Positions 22,874 to 30,778 of a stretch of DNA of 34,513 nucleotides are shown one piece after another (position 1 is the first letter of the stretch; each line of letters begins with the position of its first letter). The notes under the pieces were generated by a model that saw only the letters and a program-made list of their open reading frames with translations, was not told where the DNA came from and did not search any database. Position numbers and translations under genes: made by a program. The DNA is from an uncultured Bacillota bacterium (lineage in GTDB: Bacteria; Bacillota_I; Bacilli_A; RF39; UBA660): assembly GCA_946611635.1 (NCBI GenBank), contig CAMODW010000012.1, positions 1 through 34,513 of the forward strand. The letters run 5' to 3'.

Positions 22874-23581
22874 TTATCTACTTTCTGTTGTGTAATAATC
22901 ATTAGTATAATATGAATAATAACCATTTTTTCTAACATTAGCTTTATTTATAACTACACCAGTAATCTTACTATTAGCAGTTTCAAAAGCTTTTTTGCAT
23001 CTTTCTAATAACTCATATTGAGTCTTACCACTCGATACAACAACCAAATTAGCATCACTATATTTAAGTAATACAGATGTATCACTTATGCCTAATACTG
23101 GTGGAGAATCAAGAATTATAATATCATAATGCTTTTTTAATGTCTCTATTAACTCTCCATTACTACGAGATGATAACAACTCTATAGGATTAGGAGGAGT
23201 TGGGCCTGTTGGAATTAAATCTATATTCTTTACTTTAGTAGAAACAATATATCTACTCATTTTTATTTCTTCTTTATAATTAAGTATTAAGTTAGAATAT
23301 CCTCCATCAGTTGGATTTTCTACTCCAAAAATATTATGTTGTCTTCCCCTTCTTAAATCACAATCTATTATTAATACTTTCTTACCTTCTTGAGCATATG
23401 CTGCTGCTAAATTAGCAGAAATAAAACTCTTTCCATCTCCAGCTTCAGGAGAAGTATTTAATATAACCTTTAATTTTTTATCTACAGCAGAAAACTGTAA
23501 ATTAGTTCTTATATTCTTAATGGATTCACTAAACATAGATTTAGGATTAATATTAATTATTAAATCAGTATTATTTTTCAT
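22874..23581 (-). CDS. cpsD: CpsD/CapB family BY-kinase (tyrosine autokinase)
   Basis: A 235-aa cytoplasmic ATPase that controls surface polysaccharide assembly together with its membrane partner CpsC. Walker A SPEAGDGKS (residues 44-52), Walker A' VLIIDCDLRR (about 69-78), Walker B IIILDSPPV (about 153-161), and a C-terminal Tyr cluster (YYSYYTNDYYTTE) for autophosphorylation. It lies 8 nt behind cpsC. No glycosyltransferase genes follow; a terminator and a tRNA close the unit, so this regulator pair is an orphan here. Confidence 0.94.
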   Translation of the reverse strand: MKNNTDLIININPKSMFSESIKNIRTNLQFSAVDKKLKVILNTSPEAGDGKSFISANLAAAYAQEGKKVLIIDCDLRRGRQHNIFGVENPTDGGYSNLILNYKEEIKMSRYIVSTKVKNIDLIPTGPTPPNPIELLSSRSNGELIETLKKHYDIIILDSPPVLGISDTSVLLKYSDANLVVVSSGKTQYELLERCKKAFETANSKITGVVINKANVRKNGYYSYYTNDYYTTESR

Positions 23582-23589
23582 CTTCTCAC

Positions 23590-24291
23590 CTACTTACGAT
23601 CCTTATGCTTTCTTTTAACTTCTGGAACAACACCAAATACAGCTAAACCTAAACCGTTTTCTATTTCTTCAGCTGACTTAATAGTTGTATCAAAATAATA
23701 AATAATAAAGATTACTGCACAAGCTAATACAGTACCAGCAAGTACATAAATAACAAATTCTTTAACATAATTAATATTATATGGTCCATCTGCTTCTTCC
23801 GCTACATCTACTACTGAAACGTTTTGTAATTTATAAATTGACTTAATCTCTTCACTAAATACTTTAACAATTTCATTCGCTATATCCGCAGCAAGGCCTC
23901 TATCTTTATCAATAACACTTATTTTAATTATTTCAGTATTATCAGAATTAGTAACTTTAACCTCTTCTAATAATTCATCTACAGAATAGTTTAATGATAA
24001 ATTCTTAATAACAGCCTCTGCTATCCTTCTAGACTTTACTATTTCACTATAAGTTGAAACTAAGTTTTTATTTAACTGTGCATCTGTTTGACTATAACTT
24101 GAAGAAGAATTACCTCCAGCTTGTCCCTCATCACTAACTAGTACAATACTAGACATACTTTCATAAACTGGAACTTTTAAAAATAACGAATATATAGAGC
24201 CAAATAAAACTACTACTAATACAATAATTAGTATTAAAACAATTCTATTTTTAAAATAATTAAATAACTCCTTTAAATTAATCTCTTCCAT
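23590..24291 (-). CDS. cpsC: CpsC/Wzz family chain-length regulator, activator of CpsD
   Basis: A 233-aa polysaccharide co-polymerase with two membrane helices, at about residues 15-36 (IVLILIIVLVVVLFGSIYSLF) and 180-203 (VIYVLAGTVLACAVIFIIYY). The outer domain between them has a long coil (NKNLVSTYSEIVKSRRIAEAV). The Pro-rich DGPYNINYVKEF motif precedes the second helix as in the family, and the short cytoplasmic tail (GVVPEVKRKHKDRK) contacts the kinase. Start: ATG after AAAGGG. First gene of a two-gene operon. Confidence 0.93.
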   Translation of the reverse strand: MEEINLKELFNYFKNRIVLILIIVLVVVLFGSIYSLFLKVPVYESMSSIVLVSDEGQAGGNSSSSYSQTDAQLNKNLVSTYSEIVKSRRIAEAVIKNLSLNYSVDELLEEVKVTNSDNTEIIKISVIDKDRGLAADIANEIVKVFSEEIKSIYKLQNVSVVDVAEEADGPYNINYVKEFVIYVLAGTVLACAVIFIIYYFDTTIKSAEEIENGLGLAVFGVVPEVKRKHKDRK

Positions 24292-24340
24292 ATCATTAAC
24301 CCTTTCTTATTTCTAATAACAATCAACCATTTCATTCAAC

Positions 24341-24349
24341 ATAATATCA
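24341..24349 (-). promoter_or_regulatory. Extended -10 of cpsCD
   Basis: TGATATTAT on the minus strand, about 50 nt upstream of the cpsC start. The -35 region is AT-rich and not clear. Confidence 0.45.
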
Positions 24350-24380
24350 TAAATATATAAAAAATTGAAGACAAAAAAAC

Positions 24381-24420
24381 ACAATTAATAAAACAATTAA
24401 TTATTGTTAAAAACAATTAA
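24381..24420. repeat. Three ACAATTAA repeats and a near-palindrome in the cpsC / serine hydrolase intergenic region
   Basis: The 164-nt gap 24292-24455 separates divergent genes. ACAATTAA occurs at 24381-24388, 24393-24400 and 24413-24420, and the middle copy is part of AACAATTAATTATTGTT (24392-24408), which is almost self-complementary. Such copies between divergent promoters often bind a regulator, but AT-richness makes chance matches likely. Confidence 0.4.
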
Positions 24421-24455
24421 ATATTATATTATTAAATATAGAGGAAGTGTGACTC

Positions 24456-25469
24456 ATGAAAAAGACCAATATGTTATTATTCACATGTTTTAACTTAATT
24501 TTTTGTTTAATAACAATAATTGTTTGTACTTCTTATAACAATAATAACTCTTATGCAATTAATGAAAAAACAACTAAAATAACTAACATTCATGAAGATT
24601 CCCTATTTGACGTTGCTGATTATCCAAATGAATCTTTTACTCCAATAGATTTAAACTCTAAAATATATGGTGATGACATTACTATATTAGACACTAATTA
24701 TAGAATAAGTGATAAACTATTAAATACTATTAAAGAAGATATAACTAATTACGGACAGCCAGTATCTTTCTATATAGTTAGTTTAAAAGACGGAATGACT
24801 ATTGGTTACAATGTAGATAAATACTTCGAAACAGCAAGTTCTATCAAAGCCCCCTATGCATTATACATTTATAAAGAGATAGCAAATGGAAATATAGATG
24901 AAAGCAAAAAACTTATCTACACAAAGAACTATTATAAAACAGGTACAGGAATAATAAAAAATAGCGAAGAAGGAACTGAATATACTATAGAAGAACTAGT
25001 AAAATATTCTATTCAAGAATCCGACAACGTTGCTCATAACATGTTACATAAAACTTTTGGTGTAAATGGTTATAACAATATGTTAAAAAACATAGGTACA
25101 AAATACTTATATTTAACACCTAATAATCCTTGGAGTTACACTAGTAGTAGAAGTTCTGCTCTAGTATGGCAAGAAATATATAAATTTAGCTATGAATCAC
25201 CAAAAGGTATAGAATTTATGAACATATTAGTAAATGGAAAATATAATTATTTCAAAGAGATTATACCAAATAAACTAAGTGCTTCAAAAACAGGATTTGC
25301 TTCTTTAGACGTTATAGAAACAGGTATTGTATTTGATGATGAATACCCATATATAGCCATAGCAGTAGCAAACAAAGGTGGAACAATAGGAGCATATACA
25401 GAAGTATTAAAACTAATAAACTACATAAACGACGTTATGAACGAATACAAAGAGTTTAAACATAATTAA
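24456..25469 (+). CDS. Membrane-anchored class A beta-lactamase-fold serine hydrolase
   Basis: A 337-aa extracytoplasmic enzyme. Signal anchor at residues 6-25 (MLLFTCFNLIFCLITIIVC), then a linker and a serine-hydrolase domain with all three active-site motifs: SxxK as SSIK (128-131), SDN (189-191) and KTG (278-280). The class A Glu motif (ExxxN) is not evident, so a peptidoglycan-related or other hydrolase is likelier than a true beta-lactamase. AGAGGAAG precedes the ATG. It is divergent from cpsCD, suggesting a cell-envelope role. Confidence 0.9.
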   Translation: MKKTNMLLFTCFNLIFCLITIIVCTSYNNNNSYAINEKTTKITNIHEDSLFDVADYPNESFTPIDLNSKIYGDDITILDTNYRISDKLLNTIKEDITNYGQPVSFYIVSLKDGMTIGYNVDKYFETASSIKAPYALYIYKEIANGNIDESKKLIYTKNYYKTGTGIIKNSEEGTEYTIEELVKYSIQESDNVAHNMLHKTFGVNGYNNMLKNIGTKYLYLTPNNPWSYTSSRSSALVWQEIYKFSYESPKGIEFMNILVNGKYNYFKEIIPNKLSASKTGFASLDVIETGIVFDDEYPYIAIAVANKGGTIGAYTEVLKLINYINDVMNEYKEFKHN

Positions 25470-25497
25470 GAAAGTCTTACATTAGTAAGACTTTCTT
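25468..25497. terminator. Bidirectional terminator, serine hydrolase / trmL
   Basis: A perfect 13-bp stem (25468-25480 with 25485-25497, ending GTCTTAC/GTAAGAC) with loop ATTA, between two convergent genes; it overlaps the plus-strand stop codon. The T-run is good on the plus strand. Confidence 0.9.
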
Positions 25498-26028
25498 TTA
25501 TTCTTCATAATCTTCAATAAAATGATCACCTTTATGACCAACATCGTCTGGTTCATCGAAGAGTAAACTATTATAATTTTGTTGCCTTAAAGCTTCATAA
25601 ACCATAATAGCTACAGTATTAGATAAATTTAAAGCTCTAACCTTATCGGTCATCGGCATTCTCATACATCTATCTAAATGAGGCTTTAATATTTCCCTTG
25701 GTATACCAGTACTTTCTTTTCCAAAAACAAAATATATATTCTTATTGCTGTCACTATAATCAAAAGAAGTATGTGGTTTATGTCCATATCTAGTCAAAAA
25801 ATAAAAATCTCCATCTTTATTTTTTGAATAAAAGTCATCCCAGTTTTCATAGACAGTATAATCACAATAATCTATATAATTAACACCACTTCTTCTAATA
25901 TACTTTTCATCTAAAGAAAAACCCAAAGGTTTAATAAAATGAAGTTTAGTATCTGTAGCAACACAAGTTCTCATAATATTACCAGAATTACCAGGTATTT
26001 CCGGTTCAAATAACACAACATTTATCAT
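25498..26028 (-). CDS. trmL: tRNA (cytidine/uridine-34-2'-O)-methyltransferase TrmL
   Basis: A 176-aa SPOUT-class methyltransferase that 2'-O-methylates the wobble base of tRNA-Leu species. Landmarks: PEIPGNSGNIMRTC (residues 9-22), SLDEKYIRRSGVNY, FVFGKESTGIP and the knot segment MPMTDKVRALNLSNTVAI. The tail is acidic and His-rich. It starts 15 nt behind the hairpin after the thioredoxin-like gene, with AGGAGATT before the ATG, so it is probably co-transcribed by read-through. Confidence 0.95.
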   Translation of the reverse strand: MINVVLFEPEIPGNSGNIMRTCVATDTKLHFIKPLGFSLDEKYIRRSGVNYIDYCDYTVYENWDDFYSKNKDGDFYFLTRYGHKPHTSFDYSDSNKNIYFVFGKESTGIPREILKPHLDRCMRMPMTDKVRALNLSNTVAIMVYEALRQQNYNSLLFDEPDDVGHKGDHFIEDYEE

Positions 26029-26043
26029 ATTAATCTCCTAATA

Positions 26044-26067
26044 AATAAAGACCTACTGGTCTTTATT
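26044..26067 (-). terminator. Hairpin between thioredoxin-like gene and trmL
   Basis: A 10-bp stem (26044-26053 with 26058-26067, AATAAAGACC/GGTCTTTATT) with loop TACT. The downstream minus-strand run TTTATTTATT is an imperfect T-tract, so part of the transcripts may continue into trmL. Confidence 0.7.
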
Positions 26068-26611
26068 TTTTTACATTATTCTTATCTAAAATTTTTTGAA
26101 AATCAGCAGAAGTCATCATCTTATTATCTTTTCTAGATATTATTCCATCTTTTACTACTTCTCCATCTTTATAATAAATAATAGTAGGTATACGTATTAT
26201 TTTTTCATTTCTAAGACTTAAAGCCCTATTAATATCATTTACATAATCACTATTATCTTTAATACTTGTTACATTTAAATAATAAAATTGATCAGCTATA
26301 TTATATTTCTTAATAATCTTAGCCAACTCTTTTTCCATTGCAAATATTTCTTCATCTCCAGTATAACTTACATAAACATAATACTCATCAGGAGCTTCTG
26401 AAAAAACATCTACTATTTCATTTAAATCTTTAATTTCATTAGATATAATATTGTTTTTAATCAAATAAGAAGTAGAAACCTTATCTTCCTTATATACTTT
26501 ATACCAAGCAAAACAATACCAAACAAGCAGTAAAATGCCTATAACAACCCCAAAAGCTATAATATAATTTTTAGTTGGAATATATCTCTCATTTTTTTTG
26601 ATTTCAGTCAT
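26063..26611 (-). CDS. Membrane-anchored thioredoxin-fold protein lacking the CxxC motif
   Basis: A protein of about 182 aa. One membrane helix at about residues 18-38 (YIIAFGVVIGILLLVWYCF) puts the rest outside the cell. The outer domain follows a thioredoxin fold: strand YYVYVSYTGDEEIFAMEKEL (active-site CxxC replaced by a TGDE segment), QFYYLNVT, and the cis-Pro strand IRIPTIIYYKDGEVV. Without Cys it cannot be a redox enzyme; a binding or chaperone role is inference. The ATG at 26611 after AGGTAG is preferred over the GTG at 26617. An extended -10 TGATAAAAT lies at 26639-26647. Confidence 0.85.
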   Translation of the reverse strand: MTEIKKNERYIPTKNYIIAFGVVIGILLLVWYCFAWYKVYKEDKVSTSYLIKNNIISNEIKDLNEIVDVFSEAPDEYYVYVSYTGDEEIFAMEKELAKIIKKYNIADQFYYLNVTSIKDNSDYVNDINRALSLRNEKIIRIPTIIYYKDGEVVKDGIISRKDNKMMTSADFQKILDKNNVKK

Positions 26612-26638
26612 AGCCACTACCTACCTACTTATGATTTA

Positions 26639-26647
26639 ATTTTATCA
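26639..26647 (-). promoter_or_regulatory. Extended -10 for the thioredoxin-like gene and trmL
   Basis: TGATAAAAT (minus strand), 28 nt upstream of the ATG at 26611. Confidence 0.5.
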
Positions 26648-26679
26648 TAATATTCCAATCAATGCAATTTGGAAATATA

Positions 26680-27333
26680 TTAAACTTTTGGAGCTCTTTT
26701 CTTCTCCTTAATCTCTATAATTCTTTCACAAAATAAATCAAAAGCTTCCTTATTATTTTCATAAGCCATATCTACTAAATTTTGAAAATCAGAATCTTCA
26801 AGCATATCTATAGCTACCTTTACTTCATTTTTACCATTACCTTTATTAACATAAGGCAAATAATAATGTATTAATCTTTTTGAAAAGTCACGTATTCTAG
26901 TTTTTAATTGCTTAGAAAACCTATCAAAGAAAAAAGAGCCAAAACTACGAGGATCAAAACTAGACGAAACTCTTAATCCACTATTATTATAAACTACTTC
27001 ATCAATAATATTTAAACCTACTAATTCCGAAACAAAATCAACATCAGCAGAATATCTTATATTTAATAATCGCTTTTTTTCTATCTCATAGTATTCCTCT
27101 TTACTTATCAAAACTGCATTGCTATTAATAACTTTATAAAATTCTTTTTCTCCATTTTTAAAATAAATACTACCATTAAATACTAAAAATGGAACATTCC
27201 CAATTCTAGCATGAATAGTAAATCTTGTCGGATCATCTTCTAATATAGTAGCTAATTGATAAATAGTATGAGTTTTATAGTCAACAATCCACTTTCCACC
27301 TTTCCAAATAATCCAAGAGATCCTTTTTTTCAT
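26680..27333 (-). CDS. Protein of unknown function (217 aa)
   Basis: A soluble protein with no signal peptide. An aromatic N-terminus (WIIWKGGKWIVDY) leads to a beta-rich first half (RFTIHARIGNVPFLVFNGSI). The second half is helical and basic (FSKQLKTRIRDFSKRLIHYY) and ends in EIKEKKRAPKV. I do not recognise a family. The frame opens with a TTG at 27348 that contains the GGAG ribosome site, so the ATG at 27333 is chosen. An extended -10 TGATATAAT at 27353-27361 gives it a very short leader. Confidence 0.75.
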   Translation of the reverse strand: MKKRISWIIWKGGKWIVDYKTHTIYQLATILEDDPTRFTIHARIGNVPFLVFNGSIYFKNGEKEFYKVINSNAVLISKEEYYEIEKKRLLNIRYSADVDFVSELVGLNIIDEVVYNNSGLRVSSSFDPRSFGSFFFDRFSKQLKTRIRDFSKRLIHYYLPYVNKGNGKNEVKVAIDMLEDSDFQNLVDMAYENNKEAFDLFCERIIEIKEKKRAPKV

Positions 27334-27352
27334 TACTACCAACTCCAATTAT

Positions 27353-27361
27353 ATTATATCA
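27353..27361 (-). promoter_or_regulatory. Extended -10 for the 217-aa protein gene
   Basis: TGATATAAT (minus strand), 20 nt upstream of the ATG; the predicted transcript would begin close to the ribosome site. Confidence 0.55.
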
Positions 27362-27404
27362 TGACAAAAAGATAATTAACTATATGTTATTATATATTCT
27401 ATGA

Positions 27405-27428
27405 ACAAAAAAAGAGATAAATCTCTTT
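27405..27428 (-). terminator. Terminator of the 328-aa gene
   Basis: An 8-bp stem AAAGAGAT/ATCTCTTT (27411-27418 with 27421-27428) with a very short loop and a T-run on the minus strand (27405-27412). It overlaps the stop codon. Confidence 0.8.
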
Positions 27429-28414
27429 TATCCATTATAAACATTACCCGAATTCTCAGGTCGATTATTTAAAGTATATATTAAATCTTCTTCTAATAAT
27501 TCATCAGTAAGATTCTCAGAACCTTCTACAATACTTTTACCATAACTACTATTAATCTCTGAAAACCTTTCAACAACTTTTAAAAACTCTGATAATAAAT
27601 TACGTAAAGCTTCTCTATTCTCAGGATTTTCTCTTTCTCTTGCATCAAAAATTTTCTTTAAATCATAGTATTTCAAAGTCAATTCAGTAATAACTGTCGC
27701 CGCATCTACATAACTAATAAGCTTTTGATTATCATCTTGAACAGCTGTTCCCAATTTCATAATCTCATCAAATAAACTATGAGGATCAATACTATCAGGT
27801 AAAAGACTACTATCAAACAACAAATCATTAACAGTAATTATTGGAAATCCCCCTAAAGAAACTCTTATTTTATATTTAGAACCAGTGGTAATATAACTAA
27901 CTCTATCAACTGTAGAATTTGGAACAGCTTTCATGTTTTCAAAATAGTTTAAACTATCATTTCCACTAAATCTAATACATATACTATTTTTTTCAGTTTT
28001 AAAATCTACACTATCATCACAACATATTTTGAGAATACCTAATTTTTGCATTTTTTCTAATAAAGAAATAATACTATCTAAACTATCTCGATGAGCAACT
28101 AAATAATTATAAAAATAATTTACTTCACCTCTAAAAGTATGACTGCCAAGATCAAAAGCATCATTCATAAAATATGCAAAACCCATATATTCATTTATAA
28201 TATCTAATACATTTTTATTTCTTTTACAAAAAGCATTAACTTGTCCACAAAGAAGTTTACTTCCGTTACGAGAAATATCTTCTACTAAAGTATAATCAAA
28301 ATTAAAATTTTTTATATCCTCACTAGATCTAAAAGCTTCAAAATCATCTAATATATGGCATAACACCATTAATACATCTACTCTTATTTCATTATAATTC
28401 TTTTTAATAACCAT
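27428..28414 (-). CDS. Protein of unknown function (328 aa)
   Basis: A soluble protein, no signal peptide or membrane helix. The first 150 residues are helical (VLMVLCHILDDFEAF; MNDAFDLGSHTFRGEVNYFYN). A beta region follows (KYKIRVSLGGFPIITVNDLLF), then SIDPHSLFDEIMKLG and a helical C-terminus. No known motif. Start: ATG with GGGGTGAT upstream. It has a near-consensus promoter and its own terminator, so it is a single-gene unit. It sits in a run of species-specific small genes beside the interrupted gene at 28532. Confidence 0.78.
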   Translation of the reverse strand: MVIKKNYNEIRVDVLMVLCHILDDFEAFRSSEDIKNFNFDYTLVEDISRNGSKLLCGQVNAFCKRNKNVLDIINEYMGFAYFMNDAFDLGSHTFRGEVNYFYNYLVAHRDSLDSIISLLEKMQKLGILKICCDDSVDFKTEKNSICIRFSGNDSLNYFENMKAVPNSTVDRVSYITTGSKYKIRVSLGGFPIITVNDLLFDSSLLPDSIDPHSLFDEIMKLGTAVQDDNQKLISYVDAATVITELTLKYYDLKKIFDARERENPENREALRNLLSEFLKVVERFSEINSSYGKSIVEGSENLTDELLEEDLIYTLNNRPENSGNVYNG

Positions 28415-28436
28415 ACCATCACCCCATTGCTAGACT

Positions 28437-28465
28437 ATTATATGTCCTCAAGCCATATTAGTCAA
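28437..28465 (-). promoter_or_regulatory. Promoter of the 328-aa gene, near consensus
   Basis: Minus strand: -35 TTGACT (28460-28465), 17-nt spacer, -10 TATAAT (28437-28442). Confidence 0.85.
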
Positions 28466-28531
28466 ATTTGTTAAAAACTAATATATACATGATACAGTAT
28501 TAATCTTATTATCAAAATGCATTTTAAAGTA

Positions 28532-28711
28532 TTATTTAGAGAATTCTTTCACAGATATTATTTGATCTTTATCATAAAAAGTTATTCTATTTTCTTCTTT
28601 TACAAGCACTCCTAAAATATACTCTGGTGATATACAATTATCACCAGAAGTATAAAAATCACTAGGATCTATTTTAAAAAGTAAATCTTTATCCACTACA
28701 TCCTCAGGAAA
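28532..28711 (-). pseudogene. In-frame continuation of the 178-aa gene beyond a TAA codon
   Basis: After the TAA at 28712-28714 the same frame continues for 59 codons to a TAA at 28532-28534. It reads FPEDVVDKDLLFKIDPSDFY, then ISPEYILGVLVKEENRITFY and DKDQIISVKEF. These landmarks match the intact C-terminus of the paralog at 14760-15827 (IPNIYLDED, INPSFIKGYI, ELYTKEEV). The piece has no start codon or ribosome site. It is best read as the severed C-terminus of the upstream gene, or the readthrough part of a longer product. Confidence 0.8.
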
Positions 28712-29248
28712 TTAAAATAATATAATACTATTGTTATTCTTATAAGAACTAACTAAAAATATAATTCCGTCAATACTATAAAAAGGAGAAAGCGCTAAGT
28801 TTATTTCCGGATTATCACTAACAGCTCCTGAAGAAAGATGACCATTATTAATAACTCCATTATTCATAATATCTTGTAATTCTCCATTTGTAGGTATTCC
28901 ATCAATATATTCCAATCTTCCAATATTAGTTCGATGAATACCCAAAACACCATGTTCTTCCTTCATTAGCTTATTAAGATATTTTCCAGCTTCTCTATTT
29001 ATATTAGAACTATCATTCCATCCTTTTATAACATTAAACATATATAAATAAGTATCATAATTATTTAAATCTTGTGCTTCTCTAAAAAAAGCTTTGACAA
29101 CATCAAACTCAAACAAACTAAATTTATCATTTGCTACATCCTTATTTATTATTTCATATATTTGTATTTTTAATTTCAAAATATCATTCCCTTTATTATT
29201 ATTATCGTCTATACTAATTTCTTTCTTTTTTTTAAATAAACTAAACAC
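28712..29248 (-). CDS. N-terminal part (178 aa) of an interrupted protein, paralog of 14760-15827
   Basis: The product starts with a basic stretch (MFSLFKKKKEIS), a helical region (KLKIQIYEIINKDVANDKF, VIKGWNDSSNI), then GVLGIHRTNIGRLEYIDG and GVINNGHLSSGAVSDN. It ends abruptly in a beta strand (NNNSIILF) at a TAA. In the intact paralog that strand runs straight into a Pro-containing segment, and here the segment is present in frame right after the stop. GTG start, supported by AGGTGAT 8 nt upstream. Function unknown. Truncated protein, pseudogene and readthrough are all possible. Confidence 0.75.
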   Translation of the reverse strand: MFSLFKKKKEISIDDNNNKGNDILKLKIQIYEIINKDVANDKFSLFEFDVVKAFFREAQDLNNYDTYLYMFNVIKGWNDSSNINREAGKYLNKLMKEEHGVLGIHRTNIGRLEYIDGIPTNGELQDIMNNGVINNGHLSSGAVSDNPEINLALSPFYSIDGIIFLVSSYKNNNSIILF

Positions 29249-29302
29249 CGTTCATCACCTACAAACTATTCTTCTTAATAAGTATATCTTAATTATACTA
29301 TT

Positions 29303-29328
29303 AAAAAAAGCAATTCTATTCGAATTGC
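29303..29328 (-). terminator. Terminator of the oxidoreductase operon
   Basis: A 7-bp stem (GCAATTC, 29310-29316, with GAATTGC, 29322-29328), loop TATTC, then seven T on the minus strand (29303-29309). A second stem (TGCAT, 29326-29330, with ATGCA, 29336-29340) overlaps the first and would exclude it. Confidence 0.85.
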
Positions 29329-29345
29329 ATTCAATATGCATTTTA

Positions 29346-30038
29346 TCACAAATGCCATCCACCAGCACCATATGTATATTGACCTTTAATTGCTTCTATA
29401 TCTAATAAAGAGTTTTCTTGAAGTGGTATTATTCTAGTTTTATCCCCATTTAGGAAAGCAGATTGATGTTCTATTTCAAATTCTTCAGTATCTGTAATAA
29501 GTTTATATTGTATAAATATATTTGGGAAAAAAGTATAATCACTATCACCATTACTCTTCCCAAGCTCTGTATCACTTTGAGTATAACTCCCTTTCAACAT
29601 ACAACTAAGCAAATCTGGTCTATCACAAGAACTAACATCAATTTCAAAAGCTGGATTAACACCATTATCAATTGGCTGTTGATGTAAATCAACATCAAAT
29701 CTTTTAATAGAAAGATTATTAAATGCATCTTTTAATAGTACATTATATGCCGGCTGACATAGAGCCATACCAATACCTAGATCAATATCAGTATTTTGAT
29801 TTAAAACCACTAATCTAACAGGAACATAATCTTTATAAAATACTATAGCATTATGCTTATTTCTAACATTTAAACCAGGGTGATTACTAGTTATAATACA
29901 ATTCACATTTCTAATAACTTTATATGCATCGTATGGAATGTTATCATTATCAAAGCCATCAATAAATGCTCCACAAAAACATTCGATTTGATTGTCTTTT
30001 TGTTCTGTCCATAAATCTATTGTTTTTATTTTATTCAT
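29346..30038 (-). CDS. Protein of unknown function (230 aa), downstream of a flavoprotein
   Basis: A soluble acidic protein of mixed beta and loop character: NKIKTIDLWTEQKDNQIECF, ITSNHPGLNVRNKHNAIVFY, LGIGMALCQPAYNVLL, FFPNIFIQYKLITDTEEF and a Gly-rich end (GQYTYGAGGWHL). No family recognised. The open frame starts with a TTG at 30053 that contains the ribosome site (TTGGAGATG); the ATG at 30038 is chosen. It lies 33 nt behind the oxidoreductase gene, with no clear promoter between, so it is likely co-transcribed with it. Confidence 0.75.
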   Translation of the reverse strand: MNKIKTIDLWTEQKDNQIECFCGAFIDGFDNDNIPYDAYKVIRNVNCIITSNHPGLNVRNKHNAIVFYKDYVPVRLVVLNQNTDIDLGIGMALCQPAYNVLLKDAFNNLSIKRFDVDLHQQPIDNGVNPAFEIDVSSCDRPDLLSCMLKGSYTQSDTELGKSNGDSDYTFFPNIFIQYKLITDTEEFEIEHQSAFLNGDKTRIIPLQENSLLDIEAIKGQYTYGAGGWHL

Positions 30039-30071
30039 AAAAATCATCTCCAATATTTATACTTTAATATA

Positions 30072-30719
30072 TTAAACAGAATAGTTATTTTTAGATTTCT
30101 CAATCATTTCCTTATCTATTTTTTGAGAAGCTATTTCTTTGGCTATTCGCAAAATTTCCAAACGAAATAGCTTTTCATCGCCTTCATTTTTTTCTGTATG
30201 ATGATTTAAATGATGAAAAAAGCCTAAATAATTAAAATGAGTATGTGTAATAATTGAATAATTCTCAAAATAATCATTAATATTTTTTACGACATGACTA
30301 TTTGAAAATTCTTTAGTTTCACCATCTAAAGGTTGTACTCCTGTTAAAATCAAATTTAAAGGCTTACCAGCTAACTTAAAAAAAGATGTATAATGATTTG
30401 TTCTATCAAAAAAATTCTTTAATATTCCCGAGATAAAACTTTCATATATTGGCGAAATATAAATAATAGAATCAGCTTTTTCCATTAAAACATAAGCTTT
30501 TTGTACATCATCATTAATAAAACAATACTTATTTTCATCTTTGCAACAACTTACACATCCCTTACAGAAAGAAATGTTACTATCTGGTATATTAAAGTAT
30601 TCTACATTAATATTATTATTAGAACTGTTAAACGATTCTAAAATACTCTTCAAACTATTTGCAATATAATTACAATAACCTTTTTTTCTAGCACTACCAT
30701 TAATAATTAAAACATTCAT
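30072..30719 (-). CDS. NAD(P)H-dependent FMN oxidoreductase, iron-sulfur flavoprotein-like
   Basis: A protein of about 215 aa with a flavodoxin-like fold: phosphate-binding start MNVLIINGSARKKGYCNYI and YISPIYESFISGILKNFFDR (flavin contact). Between them, CKGCVSCC followed by YC resembles the compact Cys motif that binds an iron-sulfur cluster in Isf-type proteins. Probably reduces quinones or other small acceptors. The frame is open to 30767, but GGAGG at 30726-30730 supports one of the paired ATGs (30722/30719). It is divergent from the phosphotransferase gene at 30827. Confidence 0.87.
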   Translation of the reverse strand: MNVLIINGSARKKGYCNYIANSLKSILESFNSSNNNINVEYFNIPDSNISFCKGCVSCCKDENKYCFINDDVQKAYVLMEKADSIIYISPIYESFISGILKNFFDRTNHYTSFFKLAGKPLNLILTGVQPLDGETKEFSNSHVVKNINDYFENYSIITHTHFNYLGFFHHLNHHTEKNEGDEKLFRLEILRIAKEIASQKIDKEMIEKSKNNYSV

Positions 30720-30741
30720 CATTTTCCTCCACTCAACTAAT

Positions 30742-30760
30742 ATTATAACATATGTTGTTA
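30742..30760. promoter_or_regulatory. -10 box and overlapping palindrome upstream of the FMN oxidoreductase
   Basis: The minus-strand TATAAT (30742-30747) abuts a 10-bp palindrome, AACATATGTT (30747-30756), which extends as an imperfect repeat to about 30760. Its position suits an operator that blocks the promoter. Inference only. Confidence 0.4.
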
Positions 30761-30778
30761 TACACATTCATAATTATG

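Noticed and set aside
22836-24291. Complete capsule biosynthesis cluster
   Set aside because: Only the CpsC/CpsD regulators are present; no sugar-transfer, flippase or polymerase genes follow.
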